Source: JAWPMV01 sp038527215 (GTDB taxonomy: Bacteria; Bacteroidota; Bacteroidia; J057). From it: a DNA stretch of 64,000 bases. The position numbers were made by a program, and so were the translations under genes. Location of the stretch: assembly GCA_038527215.1 (NCBI GenBank), contig JBCBGC010000028.1, forward strand, positions 1 through 64,000. Direction: 5' to 3'. How positions within the stretch are numbered: position 1 is the stretch's first letter; every line of letters starts with the position of its first letter. Of this stretch, positions 24,464 through 33,368 are shown in pieces. A model generated the notes under the pieces. The model ran no database searches and had not been told where the DNA came from. It saw nothing but the letters and a program-made list of their open reading frames with translations.

Positions 24464-25081
24464 ATGGAATTTCCCTCTAAGGTGATAGAAGAAGCGGTCA
24501 ATGAATTGGCCTCCTTGCCCGGTATTGGACGAAAAACGGCCCTCCGACTGGCCCTTCATATCCTGAAGCAGTCTGAAGATGATGCCGAGCGACTGGGCAG
24601 TTCCCTGATTGATCTCCGCCGCAACATCCGCTACTGTGAGCGCTGCTATCATATCAGCGACGCCCGGATATGCCACATTTGCTCCAACCCCAGGCGTACC
24701 CAAAACCTGATTTGCGTGGTGGAAGATGCCAAAGACGTCATGGCCCTGGAAAGCACCCATCAGTATCAGGGACTCTATCACGTATTGGGCGGCCTCATCA
24801 ATCCACTCCAAGGCATTGGGCCTTCTATGCTGCACATTGAGCCTTTGCTGACCCGGATTAAAGAGGAAAAAATCGAGGAAGTGATTTTTGCCTTCAGCGC
24901 CAACATCGAAGGGGACACCACCACCTTCTACTTGCAAAAGAAACTCGCGCCTATGGGCATCCGGGTGAGTAGCATCGCCCGCGGCATCCCGGTAGGAACC
25001 GACCTGGAATTTACCGATGAGGTGACCCTGGGCCGCTCCCTGATGAACCGCACCATGCTGGCTATGCCCCGCACCGAATAA
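24464..25081 (+). CDS. recR: Recombination mediator protein RecR
   Basis: The 205-residue protein has a helix-hairpin-helix (LPGIGRKTALRLALHIL, 18-34), a C4 zinc finger (Cys58, Cys61, Cys70, Cys73), and a Toprim domain beginning ICVVEDAKDVMALE, with FSANIEGDTTTFYL later. It acts with RecO (and RecF) to load RecA at gaps. The length matches E. coli RecR. It lies between ddl and a TTG-started glycosyltransferase gene (12 nt gap). Confidence 0.97.
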   Translation: MEFPSKVIEEAVNELASLPGIGRKTALRLALHILKQSEDDAERLGSSLIDLRRNIRYCERCYHISDARICHICSNPRRTQNLICVVEDAKDVMALESTHQYQGLYHVLGGLINPLQGIGPSMLHIEPLLTRIKEEKIEEVIFAFSANIEGDTTTFYLQKKLAPMGIRVSSIARGIPVGTDLEFTDEVTLGRSLMNRTMLAMPRTE

Positions 25082-25093
25082 TCCTACCACACT

Positions 25094-27073
25094 TTGGCTG
25101 CGCTCGACCTCTCCGTCATCATTGTCAACTATAACGTCAAACACTACCTGGATCAGTGTATCCTGGCAGCTGAACGAGCGTTGCATGGCCTGAAAGGGGA
25201 GATCATCGTGATCGACAATGTTTCGCAGGATGGCAGCCAGGATTTTCTTCGGGAAAAATTCGCCGACCGCATCACCTTTATCGCCAATACCGAAAACGTC
25301 GGCTTCTCCAAAGGCAATAACCAGGGCATTGCCATCGCCAAAGGAAAATACGTGCTCCTGCTCAATCCTGACACCCTGGTAGGGGAGGAGAGCTTTCAGC
25401 GTTGCTTTGACTTTATGGAGGCTCATCCGGAGGCCGGAGGCCTGGGCGTGCGCATGATCGACGGCCGCGGACAGTTTTTACCCGAGTCCAAGCGTGGCCT
25501 GCCTACGCCCTGGGTTTCCTTCTACAAAATTTTCGGTCTCAGTAAGCTCTTCCCCAAAAACCGCCGCTTCGGGCAGTATCATCTGAGCTACCTGGACGCC
25601 AAAGAAACCCACGAGGTGCAGGTGCTTTCCGGAGCCTATATGTGGATGCGGAAGGAGTTGCTGGACGAAATTGGCTATCTGGACGAGACCTTTTTCATGT
25701 ATGGAGAGGACATTGACCTTTCTTATCGCATCAACTTAGGCGGCAAAAAAAATTACTATTTCGCAGGCACGCGGATTTTGCACTACAAAGGTGAGAGTAC
25801 CAAAAAGGGCAGCCTCAACTATGTGCGAGTCTTTTATCAGGCTATGATCATCTTCGCCAAAAAGCATTTTGGTGGCGGCAACAAAAAGGTCTTCATCGGG
25901 GTGATCAACCTGGCGGTATATCTGCGGGCTTTATTGGCCATCTTCTCCCGTCTGATCAAGCGCATCGGATTTCCCATCCTGGAGTGGGGCATGGTCTACG
26001 GGCTGATGCTGGGCATCACGGCCTATTGGGAACACTACGTCAAATACATCGTGGGCGGCAATTATTATCCGCCCCTGTTCCGCTTTGGGTATCTGCCCGT
26101 GTACGCCCTGATCTTCATTCTCTTTTTGTGGATAGCCGGGGCATACCGTAAACCTTATCGGCTGCGGCCTTTGTTGACAGCTCCTTTATCCGCCTTCATC
26201 GCCATTGCTACGGTGACCTATATGTTCGAGGGCGTTCTAAATTTCTCTCGGGCCATTGTGGGCCTTTCTGCCGTTTTCACCTCCCTGCTGACCCTCACTA
26301 CCCGCGGCATCCAGAACCTCCGGGGCAAGGGCTCTTTCTTTTTTACCGAGCTGAAGCAACAGCGTGCGGTCTTGATTGTGGAGGATGCGGACAAAAAGCA
26401 GGCGCTGGACCTGCTGCTGGGCAAGCTCTCTTATCCTTCGGAAATCGTGGGCACGGTTTCCCTTTCCCAGACGCAGCCATCAGAGACCAAAGCATTGGTT
26501 CCTACCCTGGGTTCCCTGCCTCAGCTCAAAGATATTTTATCTCTATACCAGGTACAGGAGGTCATCTTCATGCAGGATGCGCTCCCGGCTACCCTGATGC
26601 TGGAAGTGATGGATGAAAACAGCAGGCAGGCCCTGGACTTTTATATCATTCCCCCTCAGGCAGATTATCTGATCGGTCCCCACCTCATCCATACTTCCCG
26701 CTATGGACAGGACCTCAACCTGCGACTCAAGCAGCCTTCCGCCCTTCGGGAAAAACGCGCCTTTGATTGGATAGGCAGTAGCCTCCTTTTATTGAGCTTT
26801 CCGCTGCTGTTCTGGCGCTACGCTTCGGCAGGCAAAGCCCTGCATGCCCTGACCCAAAGCTGGCTGGGTCAGACCCACCTGGTAGGCTATTCGCAAAACC
26901 CGAACCAAGACCTCCCTCCCCTCAAAAAAGCCTGGCTACACCCGAAAGAGCGCCTTTCCAGCCAATCTTCCGGCCTCAATATCGAAGCGCTCAACCGACT
27001 CTATGCCCAGCATTACCACTGGAGCAAAGACCTGGAAGTAGTCTGGAACAGTTGGACGCGCCTGGGTCAATAA
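25094..27073 (+). CDS. GT2 glycosyltransferase fused to a membrane and sugar-transferase-like region
   Basis: The 659-residue protein starts with TTG 25094; no ATG precedes the conserved DLSVIIVNYNVKHYLDQC, so the rare start is well supported. Residues 1-250 are a GT2 domain of the rhamnosyltransferase type (VIDNVSQDGS, NVGFSKGNNQGI, LLLNPDTLV, GAYMWMRKELLDEIG, FFMYGEDIDLSYR). Membrane segments follow at about 270-300 and 335-400. Residues about 420-545 resemble the nucleotide-binding module of polyprenyl-phosphate glycosyltransferases (ALVPTLGSLPQLKDIL), and 550-600 has REKRAFDWIGSSLLLLSFPL, the opening of a bacterial sugar transferase whose catalytic part is missing. It probably acts in surface polysaccharide assembly at the membrane. 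Confidence 0.85.
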   Translation: MAALDLSVIIVNYNVKHYLDQCILAAERALHGLKGEIIVIDNVSQDGSQDFLREKFADRITFIANTENVGFSKGNNQGIAIAKGKYVLLLNPDTLVGEESFQRCFDFMEAHPEAGGLGVRMIDGRGQFLPESKRGLPTPWVSFYKIFGLSKLFPKNRRFGQYHLSYLDAKETHEVQVLSGAYMWMRKELLDEIGYLDETFFMYGEDIDLSYRINLGGKKNYYFAGTRILHYKGESTKKGSLNYVRVFYQAMIIFAKKHFGGGNKKVFIGVINLAVYLRALLAIFSRLIKRIGFPILEWGMVYGLMLGITAYWEHYVKYIVGGNYYPPLFRFGYLPVYALIFILFLWIAGAYRKPYRLRPLLTAPLSAFIAIATVTYMFEGVLNFSRAIVGLSAVFTSLLTLTTRGIQNLRGKGSFFFTELKQQRAVLIVEDADKKQALDLLLGKLSYPSEIVGTVSLSQTQPSETKALVPTLGSLPQLKDILSLYQVQEVIFMQDALPATLMLEVMDENSRQALDFYIIPPQADYLIGPHLIHTSRYGQDLNLRLKQPSALREKRAFDWIGSSLLLLSFPLLFWRYASAGKALHALTQSWLGQTHLVGYSQNPNQDLPPLKKAWLHPKERLSSQSSGLNIEALNRLYAQHYHWSKDLEVVWNSWTRLGQ

Positions 27074-27088
27074 GTACCTTTATCCTCC

Positions 27089-28063
27089 ATGCGTCAGAAT
27101 CTGATCAATCGGGGAGATATGGGAGACCTCTACCGCAAAGTGCGGCAACGGGGCCTTTCCTTTTTGTTCTCCAAACTCCACCTTAATCCCGACAAGCGGA
27201 TCTGGCAAACCTGGAACCATATCCAACACGAAAGCAACTGGTGGGAGGTGCCAGGCGTGCGAGCCCGTTGGAACGAACTTTCCACCGGGCAAGTCGACCT
27301 GCATTACAGCGCTTTTTTTGCTCAACAATTCTTAACAGCACGTTCAGACCTCCGCATGCTCTCGGTAGGCTGTGGGACAGGCAGCCCTGAATTGCAATTT
27401 GCGAAGCAGCCCCAGATCAGCCGCTTGGAGGCTTTTGACCTGGCTCCGAATCTCATCAAAGAAGCCCAGCAACGGGCTCAAAAAGGCGGATATGCTCATC
27501 TACATTTTTTCACGGCGGATGTCTACGACTATCAACCCGCGCCTGAAAGCTATGATGTGTTGCTCTTTCATTCCAGCCTGCACCACTTCAGCGACCCAGG
27601 CGGGCTTTTGTCCACCTATCAATCCTGTCTCAAACCCGGTGGCTATCTAATCCTGAACGAATATGTAGGACCCAACCGGCTCCAATTTCCTGCCCATCAG
27701 GTGCGGGCCATGCAGGCCATGTTGGAGAGCATCCCGGAGGCGTTTCGGGAACGGGCTTCGGGAGGAATGAAAAAAAGCGTCTTTGCCCCGGGCTCTCTCC
27801 GTATGATCCTTAACGATCCTTCTGAGGCGGTCCAATCCGCAGATATTCTGCCCGCCGTCCACCAACTATTCAACCTCAGACATGAAGCTGGCTATGGGGG
27901 CAATCTTTTGCATTTGGTCCTGAAAGATATTGCCCATAACTTTCTGGAAGAAAGCACTGTTTCCCGAGAGGTGTTGCAAGATCTCTTCCAGCAGGAAGAT
28001 GCTTACCTAAAGGCGCATCCTGGCAGTGACTTTGTATTTGGGGTTTATCAAAAGCCGGATTAG
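27089..28063 (+). CDS. Class I SAM-dependent methyltransferase
   Basis: The 324-residue protein has motif I VGCGTGSPELQFA (GCGTG at 94-98), an acidic residue at the end of strand two (LEAFDLAPNLIKEA), motif II LLFHSSLHHFSDPG and LKPGGYLILNEYVG. The first 85 residues are an added helical domain. The acceptor is unknown. It starts 15 nt after the GT2 fusion gene and may modify the same glycan, which is inference from position. Confidence 0.88.
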   Translation: MRQNLINRGDMGDLYRKVRQRGLSFLFSKLHLNPDKRIWQTWNHIQHESNWWEVPGVRARWNELSTGQVDLHYSAFFAQQFLTARSDLRMLSVGCGTGSPELQFAKQPQISRLEAFDLAPNLIKEAQQRAQKGGYAHLHFFTADVYDYQPAPESYDVLLFHSSLHHFSDPGGLLSTYQSCLKPGGYLILNEYVGPNRLQFPAHQVRAMQAMLESIPEAFRERASGGMKKSVFAPGSLRMILNDPSEAVQSADILPAVHQLFNLRHEAGYGGNLLHLVLKDIAHNFLEESTVSREVLQDLFQQEDAYLKAHPGSDFVFGVYQKPD

Positions 28064-28087
28064 GCACCGGCAGTATTGTCCATACGC

Positions 28088-28681
28088 ATGCGAATGCTTC
28101 TGAAGTATAGTCACCTTTTTGTTGTCCTGCTCATCCTGATGCCTAAGCTGTGGGCGCAGGAGGAGGATTGTCGGTTAAAAAAAGAAACGCTTAAGCCCCT
28201 CATTCAGCGCTTCAATCCCTACTTTGCTCATCATAAATGGAATCCTAAAAATCGCCTGGAAATGGCCCGCATTGGCTCGGACCGAGTGGTCATCATTACC
28301 CAGGATGGTTGTAAGCGGCATTATACCAAGTTTAACCTCTTGCTGGATCCGGAAGCGATTGTAGGTACGGATTCCTTTTGGATCGCCGAGGTCAAGTCAT
28401 TTATGCACAAAATATACTTCGGCACCCAGGCTTACGAGCCCTTTCAACATGCCTTTGAGGCAGCCTTTATTGAAAAGTTCCGCATGCACGGGATCAACCG
28501 TCGGTTTAACTTTCCGCTCGGTACCCGAAATTTCATTTGTGAGGTACGCAGTGATCCTACCAAAGGCGGTCGCATTATCATTGAGATGGTGACCTTTATT
28601 TTTCGGGAAAAAGTCCAGACGCGCCGGACCGGCATTGCCCAGGAACAAGATGATGGCTGGGTCAGGCAACAACAACCCTAG
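28088..28681 (+). CDS. Secreted protein of unknown function
   Basis: I do not recognise this family. From ATG 28088 the product has 197 residues with a signal peptide (hydrophobic 8-23, LMPKLWAQ) and a mature part with three Cys (EDCRLKK, DGCKRHY, FICEV). The frame opens earlier at TTG 28076, and ATG 28094 is also possible. It follows the methyltransferase gene closely and ends without a visible terminator. Confidence 0.65.
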   Translation: MRMLLKYSHLFVVLLILMPKLWAQEEDCRLKKETLKPLIQRFNPYFAHHKWNPKNRLEMARIGSDRVVIITQDGCKRHYTKFNLLLDPEAIVGTDSFWIAEVKSFMHKIYFGTQAYEPFQHAFEAAFIEKFRMHGINRRFNFPLGTRNFICEVRSDPTKGGRIIIEMVTFIFREKVQTRRTGIAQEQDDGWVRQQQP

Positions 28682-28862
28682 TGGTTCCGTTTTCTGGTAA
28701 ATGTACCCATTTGCAAACTCCTGTATCACGCTTGCTCAAAGGTGCTTGCTTGGAGCGGTTTTTTTTACTACCCTTGCTTCACTTCTCTAAAATCGCGCTT
28801 TCCACCACTCGCTGTGTTAACTGAACCCCGACGGGGGATACCAGTACGGAGAAAAAGATACT

Positions 28863-31313
28863 ATGATCAAGAAATGTGGAAGGATGCTCCCGTATTTCAC
28901 CAGTGGTTTGCTACTGGCGGTATTGCTGTGGATGCAGCCCATCTACGGTCAAATCCAGGTACGCGTAAAAGACCAGGTTGATCTTAGGCCTCTCGAAGGG
29001 GTAAAGCTGAGCTTCAAAGATGAAAGCGGAAGCCTGATTGACTCCGGACGCACGGATTATAAAGGCCTTTTTTCCAGTCAAAATCTCTCCCTCAAACGTG
29101 CCAAAACCCTGGAAGTCTCCCACCCGGCTTTTACGTTCCGGAAAATCACCCGAGAGGTCTTGCAAGCTCAAGGATACCAGGTTTTTCTCCAGAGCAAAAG
29201 CTACAATTTCGATGAAGTAGTTTTCACGGCGAATAAGTACCAGGAAAACCGGGAGGATATTCCTTACCAAATCGACGTCATCAAAAACCAGGACATTCAG
29301 CTCCAAAATCCTCAGACCACGGCTGATTTGCTTGCCACTAGCGGCAATGTCTTTATCCAAAAAAGCCAGCAGGGTGGGGGCAGTCCTAGTCTACGCGGCT
29401 TTGAAGCCAATAAGGTGTTGATTGTGATCGATGGGGTACGAATGAATAATGCCATCTATCGGGCCGGACATTTGCAAAATGTGATCACCATCGATCCCAG
29501 CATTATAGACCGGACGGAGGTCATGCTCGGCCCCAGCTCCGTTATGTATGGCAGCGATGCCCTCGGCGGGGTGATGCACTTTTATACCCGTCCGCCGGAA
29601 TTGAGCCCTAAGCCAGGCTTATTGGTCAAAGGCGGAGGCTACAGCCGCTATGGTTCTGCCAACCGCAGCAAAACCCTGCATGGAGAGCTCAATCTGGGCA
29701 CGCAGAAGTGGGGATCTTTGACGGCTTTCTCTGTTAATCAATTTGGAGATTTGCGCACGGGAAACTGGCGACCGGGAGATTATCCGGAATTTGGGATACA
29801 GGATTTCTATGTAGATCAGATCAACGGGCGGGATACGGTTTTGCAAAATCCACAGCCCAATCGCTTGCGCCCTTCCGGCTATGGTCAGATGGACCTTACC
29901 CAAAAATTCCTGTTTGTCCCCAATCGCCGTCTGAGCCATGCGCTGAATTTTCAATACTCTACTACCACCAATATCCCTCGCTACGACCGCTATTCGCTGG
30001 TTGTAGATGGAAGCCCTCGCTTTGCCGAATGGGACTATGGACCGCAGAAGCGCCTACTTACCTCTTACCAGTTCCGCCACATCGGAGACCATAAATTATA
30101 CGACCAATTGACGGCCATCGCCGCATACCAACAAATACAGGAAAGCCGACTGACCCGGAATTTTGGGAGCAGCCACCGGCAGCACCGCATAGAAGACCTG
30201 AATATTGTTAGCCTCAATGTAGATGCAAATAAGGTGGTCCAATATACCCACGAGCTGGCCTATGGCTTGGAAGGCTTTAGCAACTTCCTGCAATCCACTG
30301 CATTTGCTCAGCCGCTTAATCAGATAGAGCAACTCCCGCTGGATACCCGATACCCGGATGGAGGCAGTCAGTATACTTCTTTGGCCGCCTACTTTACCCA
30401 CCGCTGGGAAATCAACGATCAGTGGCAACTCACTGACGGCCTGCGCATTAATCAGGTGAATCTATCTTCGCGATTTGTGGATCGATCTTTCTACCCTTTT
30501 CCTTTCGATGAGATTCAGCAAAATAATACCGCCCTCAGTGGAAACCTTGGGATAGTTTTTCAGCCAGGGGATGGCTGGCGCTTCTCCCTCTTAGGAGCTA
30601 CGGGCTTCCGAGCCCCCAACGTGGATGACGTGGCCAAAGTCTTCGACTCTCAGCCGCCCAATGTAGTGGTCCCCAATCCCAACCTCAAGCCTGAGTATAC
30701 CTACAATGGAGAACTCAGCATCAGCAAGCGCTGGGGAGATTTGTTCCGAATCAGTGTCACCGGTTTTGCCACCCGCTACACCAATGCCATCGTGGTGCGT
30801 GATTTCACCTTTAATGACCAGGATTCCATTCCCTACAATGGGGTGCTCAGTAAAGTTCAGGCCAATGTCAATGCCAAGGAAGCCTTTATTGCGGGCGTCA
30901 GTACGCAGGCCCAACTCAACCTCGGTTCCTGGCACCTTTATCATACCCTAACCTATACCTATGGGCAGGAACTGGAAACAGACGTACCCATGGACCACAT
31001 CCCGCCGCTTTTTGGTCGGGGAGGGGTGAAGTACGAAATCAAGCAGCTGGTCGCAGAAGCCTACGTCTCCTATCAAGGCTGGAAACACCTGAATCGCTTT
31101 AGTCCCAGGGATTTCAACAACCTGGAATTTGCTACCGAAGACGGCTGGCCCGCCTGGTGGACCGCCAACCTCAAAGCCTCCTACACCCTCAACCGCTGGA
31201 TCAAGTTCCAGGCCGGGGTAGAGAACCTCTTTGACCTGCATTACCGTCCCTTCTCCTCACGGATTTCCGCGCCGGGTCGGAATGTGTATCTGACGACGAG
31301 AATTTCGTTTTAG
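28863..31313 (+). CDS. TonB-dependent outer-membrane receptor
   Basis: The 816-residue protein has a signal peptide (about 10-30, PIYGQ), a carboxypeptidase-regulatory-like domain (about 31-105), a plug domain (about 115-235: TADLLATSGNVFIQKSQQGG, SLRGFEANKVLIVIDGVRMN, RTEVMLGPSSVMYGSDALGG) and a 22-strand-type barrel ending with an aromatic residue (LTTRISF). The plug and barrel resemble haem/haemoglobin and cobalamin-type receptors (FRAPNVDDVAKVFDS). No SusD partner follows, so a starch-utilisation-type locus is excluded; iron, haem or another small ligand is likely. No Fur box was recognised upstream. Confidence 0.93.
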   Translation: MIKKCGRMLPYFTSGLLLAVLLWMQPIYGQIQVRVKDQVDLRPLEGVKLSFKDESGSLIDSGRTDYKGLFSSQNLSLKRAKTLEVSHPAFTFRKITREVLQAQGYQVFLQSKSYNFDEVVFTANKYQENREDIPYQIDVIKNQDIQLQNPQTTADLLATSGNVFIQKSQQGGGSPSLRGFEANKVLIVIDGVRMNNAIYRAGHLQNVITIDPSIIDRTEVMLGPSSVMYGSDALGGVMHFYTRPPELSPKPGLLVKGGGYSRYGSANRSKTLHGELNLGTQKWGSLTAFSVNQFGDLRTGNWRPGDYPEFGIQDFYVDQINGRDTVLQNPQPNRLRPSGYGQMDLTQKFLFVPNRRLSHALNFQYSTTTNIPRYDRYSLVVDGSPRFAEWDYGPQKRLLTSYQFRHIGDHKLYDQLTAIAAYQQIQESRLTRNFGSSHRQHRIEDLNIVSLNVDANKVVQYTHELAYGLEGFSNFLQSTAFAQPLNQIEQLPLDTRYPDGGSQYTSLAAYFTHRWEINDQWQLTDGLRINQVNLSSRFVDRSFYPFPFDEIQQNNTALSGNLGIVFQPGDGWRFSLLGATGFRAPNVDDVAKVFDSQPPNVVVPNPNLKPEYTYNGELSISKRWGDLFRISVTGFATRYTNAIVVRDFTFNDQDSIPYNGVLSKVQANVNAKEAFIAGVSTQAQLNLGSWHLYHTLTYTYGQELETDVPMDHIPPLFGRGGVKYEIKQLVAEAYVSYQGWKHLNRFSPRDFNNLEFATEDGWPAWWTANLKASYTLNRWIKFQAGVENLFDLHYRPFSSRISAPGRNVYLTTRISF

Positions 31314-31378
31314 CTATTTACCTGAGAAAAAAAAGAAGTGGCTCCCTACAAGGGTGAGTCTAGTCATTCATCTCTTAT

Positions 31379-31436
31379 TGTCACCCCGGAAGTATGCTGA
31401 CCAGAGGGAAGCATACTATCCGGGGTCTCCATGATC
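31379..31436. repeat. Third copy of the palindromic intergenic repeat
   Basis: TTGTCACCCCGGA opens the element and TATCCGGGGTCTCCATGAT closes it; the closing part is the inverse of the first 20 bases of the window. Inside, AGTATGCT (31391-31398) pairs with AGCATACT (31411-31418), giving a long hairpin CCCCGGAAGTATGCT against AGCATACTATCCGGGG. The conserved ends with a variable stem suggest a dispersed element. The remainder of 31314-31532 holds nothing else. Confidence 0.65.
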
Positions 31437-31532
31437 TTTTATCGCTATCCCCGGGGTTCTTGCGAAGCTCCCCAAGGGATTACCACATTCCATTTGCATT
31501 TGTCCGGGATTCGGTAAAACTTGGCTTTCGTT

Positions 31533-33365
31533 ATGCGAACGAAGTCCTACATCTCGCTGTCGGCCCTGGTCATCATGGCTTATGTGATCATTCGGGTGAC
31601 CAGTTTCTATCCGCGCTGGACGCACGGAGTTTCTGAAGCGACCATCAGCTGGGACGTCTACGGATACTATCTCTATCTGCCTGCTTTTTTCATTTACGAT
31701 GATCTGGCCAAGCTGGAATTCAAGGACGAAATGTTCGAGAAGTATCGGCCTGCGGGAGACTTCCATCATGCAGTACCTCAACCCAATGGCAATTGGGTGA
31801 TGAAATATCCCATCGGGATGGCGGTGATTTACACGCCTTTTTTCCTGGGGGGACACGCTTACGCGACCATGTCGGATGCCTACGCAGCGGATGGCTTTTC
31901 CATGCCTTATCAGTTGGCGATTTCCCTGGCGGGCTTGTTCTATGCCTTGCTGGGATTGTGGTTTATGCGCAAGGTCTTGCTGCATTATTTTAGCGATCTG
32001 GTGGCGGCCAGCATCCTGGCCATCCTGGTCCTCTGCACCAACTATCTGAATTACGTCTCCTTCGACGGCGCCATGCCGCATAATGCGCTCTTTAGCCTCT
32101 TTGCTATCATTCTCTGGCTGACCATCAAGTGGCACGAAAAACCTGACTGGCGCTATGCCCTTGGGCTGGGCGTAGCCATCGGATTGTCTACCATCATTCG
32201 CCCCACCGAGATTTTGATTTCGCTGGTGCCCCTGTTCTGGGGAGTGTATAACAAAGAGAGCTTCCAGCAAAAATGGCAGCTCCTTTGGACCAACCGCTTG
32301 CAGGTCCTCATCCTAATTGGGGCCACCTTTCTCATGGGACTGATCCAAATGCTCTATTGGAAGAGCTATTCCGGACATTTTCTTTATTATAGCTATGAGG
32401 AATTTGGCTTTGATTGGCTGCGACCGCATCTCTGGAGTGGCTTATTCAGCTTCCGCAAAGGCTGGTTCATCTATACGCCGGTGATGATCCTGGCAGTGCT
32501 GGGCTTTATTCCGCTCTATAAACATCATCGGGAAAAATTCTTCGCCCTGGCCGGGCATTTTGTCATCACCTTGTACATCGTCTTTGCCTGGCAGGTCTGG
32601 TGGTATGGGGGCAGCTTCGGCGCTCGTCCGCTGGTCCAGTCTTACGCTTTGCTGGCCTTTCCCCTGGGGGCCTTCCTGACCTGGGTGTTTCAGCAAAAAT
32701 GGCGGACCATCGCGGTCGCGGTTTTTGTGTTCCTCTGTGCCGACCTCAACCTGCTCATGACCTGGCAAGCCCACGCACGAGATGGCAACTGGGAAGCGGA
32801 GTATATGACCAAAGCCTACTTCTGGAAGATTTTTGGCAAAACCAATCCCGATAAAGCCGATCGTAAGTTCCTCAGTGTAAAGCATGAGCTAGGCTCTACG
32901 GATGGCATGACGGTCAAGACCCTGTTTGAGACGGACTTTGAGCAGGATACCAGCGGCTTTACCACCGAGCGCCATGTGTTTGAGGGTAAAAAGGCCTATT
33001 TACTGAATGAAGCGGTGCAGTTTTCTCCGACCTACGAAACCCGCATCGCGGACCTCAAGGCCAAGCCTGGCAGCTGGGTGCGGGTATCGGTGCAGTACTT
33101 CTACACCAATATGCAGTGGAACCGCTGGCAGATGACCCAGCTGGCGACCATTTTCTTTCGGGGAGAAAAAATGCTGCGGGCCAGTACGCCGCGCATGCAC
33201 TGGCTGACGGATGCCTGGCGCTGGACGCCTTTGCAATATGAGATGCGCATTCCAAAGAACCTCGAGCCTGACGACCTCCTGAAAGTTTATGTGTGGAATG
33301 CCGGCTCTCCCACAGAGATGTTTATCGACAACTTCAAAGTAGAATTGATCGAACCGGAGGACTAG
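31533..33365 (+). CDS. GT-C type membrane glycosyltransferase-like protein with C-terminal beta domain
   Basis: The start at ATG 31533 (MRTKSYISLSALVIM) is preferred over TTG 31521; the product has 610 residues. About ten membrane segments fill residues 5-430, with an extracytoplasmic first loop containing SWDVYGYYLYLP, the acidic loop typical of GT39/ArnT-like GT-C enzymes that use lipid-linked sugars. Residues about 455-605 form a soluble domain (FETDFEQDTSGFTTERHVFE to MFIDNFKVELIE), a jelly-roll carbohydrate-binding-like pattern. It probably transfers a sugar from polyprenyl phosphate on the periplasmic side. The next gene, 3 nt downstream, is a similar membrane protein. Confidence 0.72.
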   Translation: MRTKSYISLSALVIMAYVIIRVTSFYPRWTHGVSEATISWDVYGYYLYLPAFFIYDDLAKLEFKDEMFEKYRPAGDFHHAVPQPNGNWVMKYPIGMAVIYTPFFLGGHAYATMSDAYAADGFSMPYQLAISLAGLFYALLGLWFMRKVLLHYFSDLVAASILAILVLCTNYLNYVSFDGAMPHNALFSLFAIILWLTIKWHEKPDWRYALGLGVAIGLSTIIRPTEILISLVPLFWGVYNKESFQQKWQLLWTNRLQVLILIGATFLMGLIQMLYWKSYSGHFLYYSYEEFGFDWLRPHLWSGLFSFRKGWFIYTPVMILAVLGFIPLYKHHREKFFALAGHFVITLYIVFAWQVWWYGGSFGARPLVQSYALLAFPLGAFLTWVFQQKWRTIAVAVFVFLCADLNLLMTWQAHARDGNWEAEYMTKAYFWKIFGKTNPDKADRKFLSVKHELGSTDGMTVKTLFETDFEQDTSGFTTERHVFEGKKAYLLNEAVQFSPTYETRIADLKAKPGSWVRVSVQYFYTNMQWNRWQMTQLATIFFRGEKMLRASTPRMHWLTDAWRWTPLQYEMRIPKNLEPDDLLKVYVWNAGSPTEMFIDNFKVELIEPED

Positions 33366-33368
33366 GGT

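Noticed and set aside
24029..25426. 465-codon open frame on the minus strand
   Set aside because: It lies wholly opposite ddl, recR and the GT2 gene, whose protein motifs are certain; its translation is Gly/His/Gln-rich low-complexity with no recognisable domain.
28682..28862. Terminator or riboswitch before the TonB receptor
   Set aside because: There is a T8 run after GGAGCGG, but no convincing stem, and no known riboswitch pattern was recognised.
31416..32270. 284-codon minus-strand frame
   Set aside because: Antisense to the GT-C membrane protein gene; composition is that of a shadow frame (Gln, His, Arg rich) and it begins within coding sequence.
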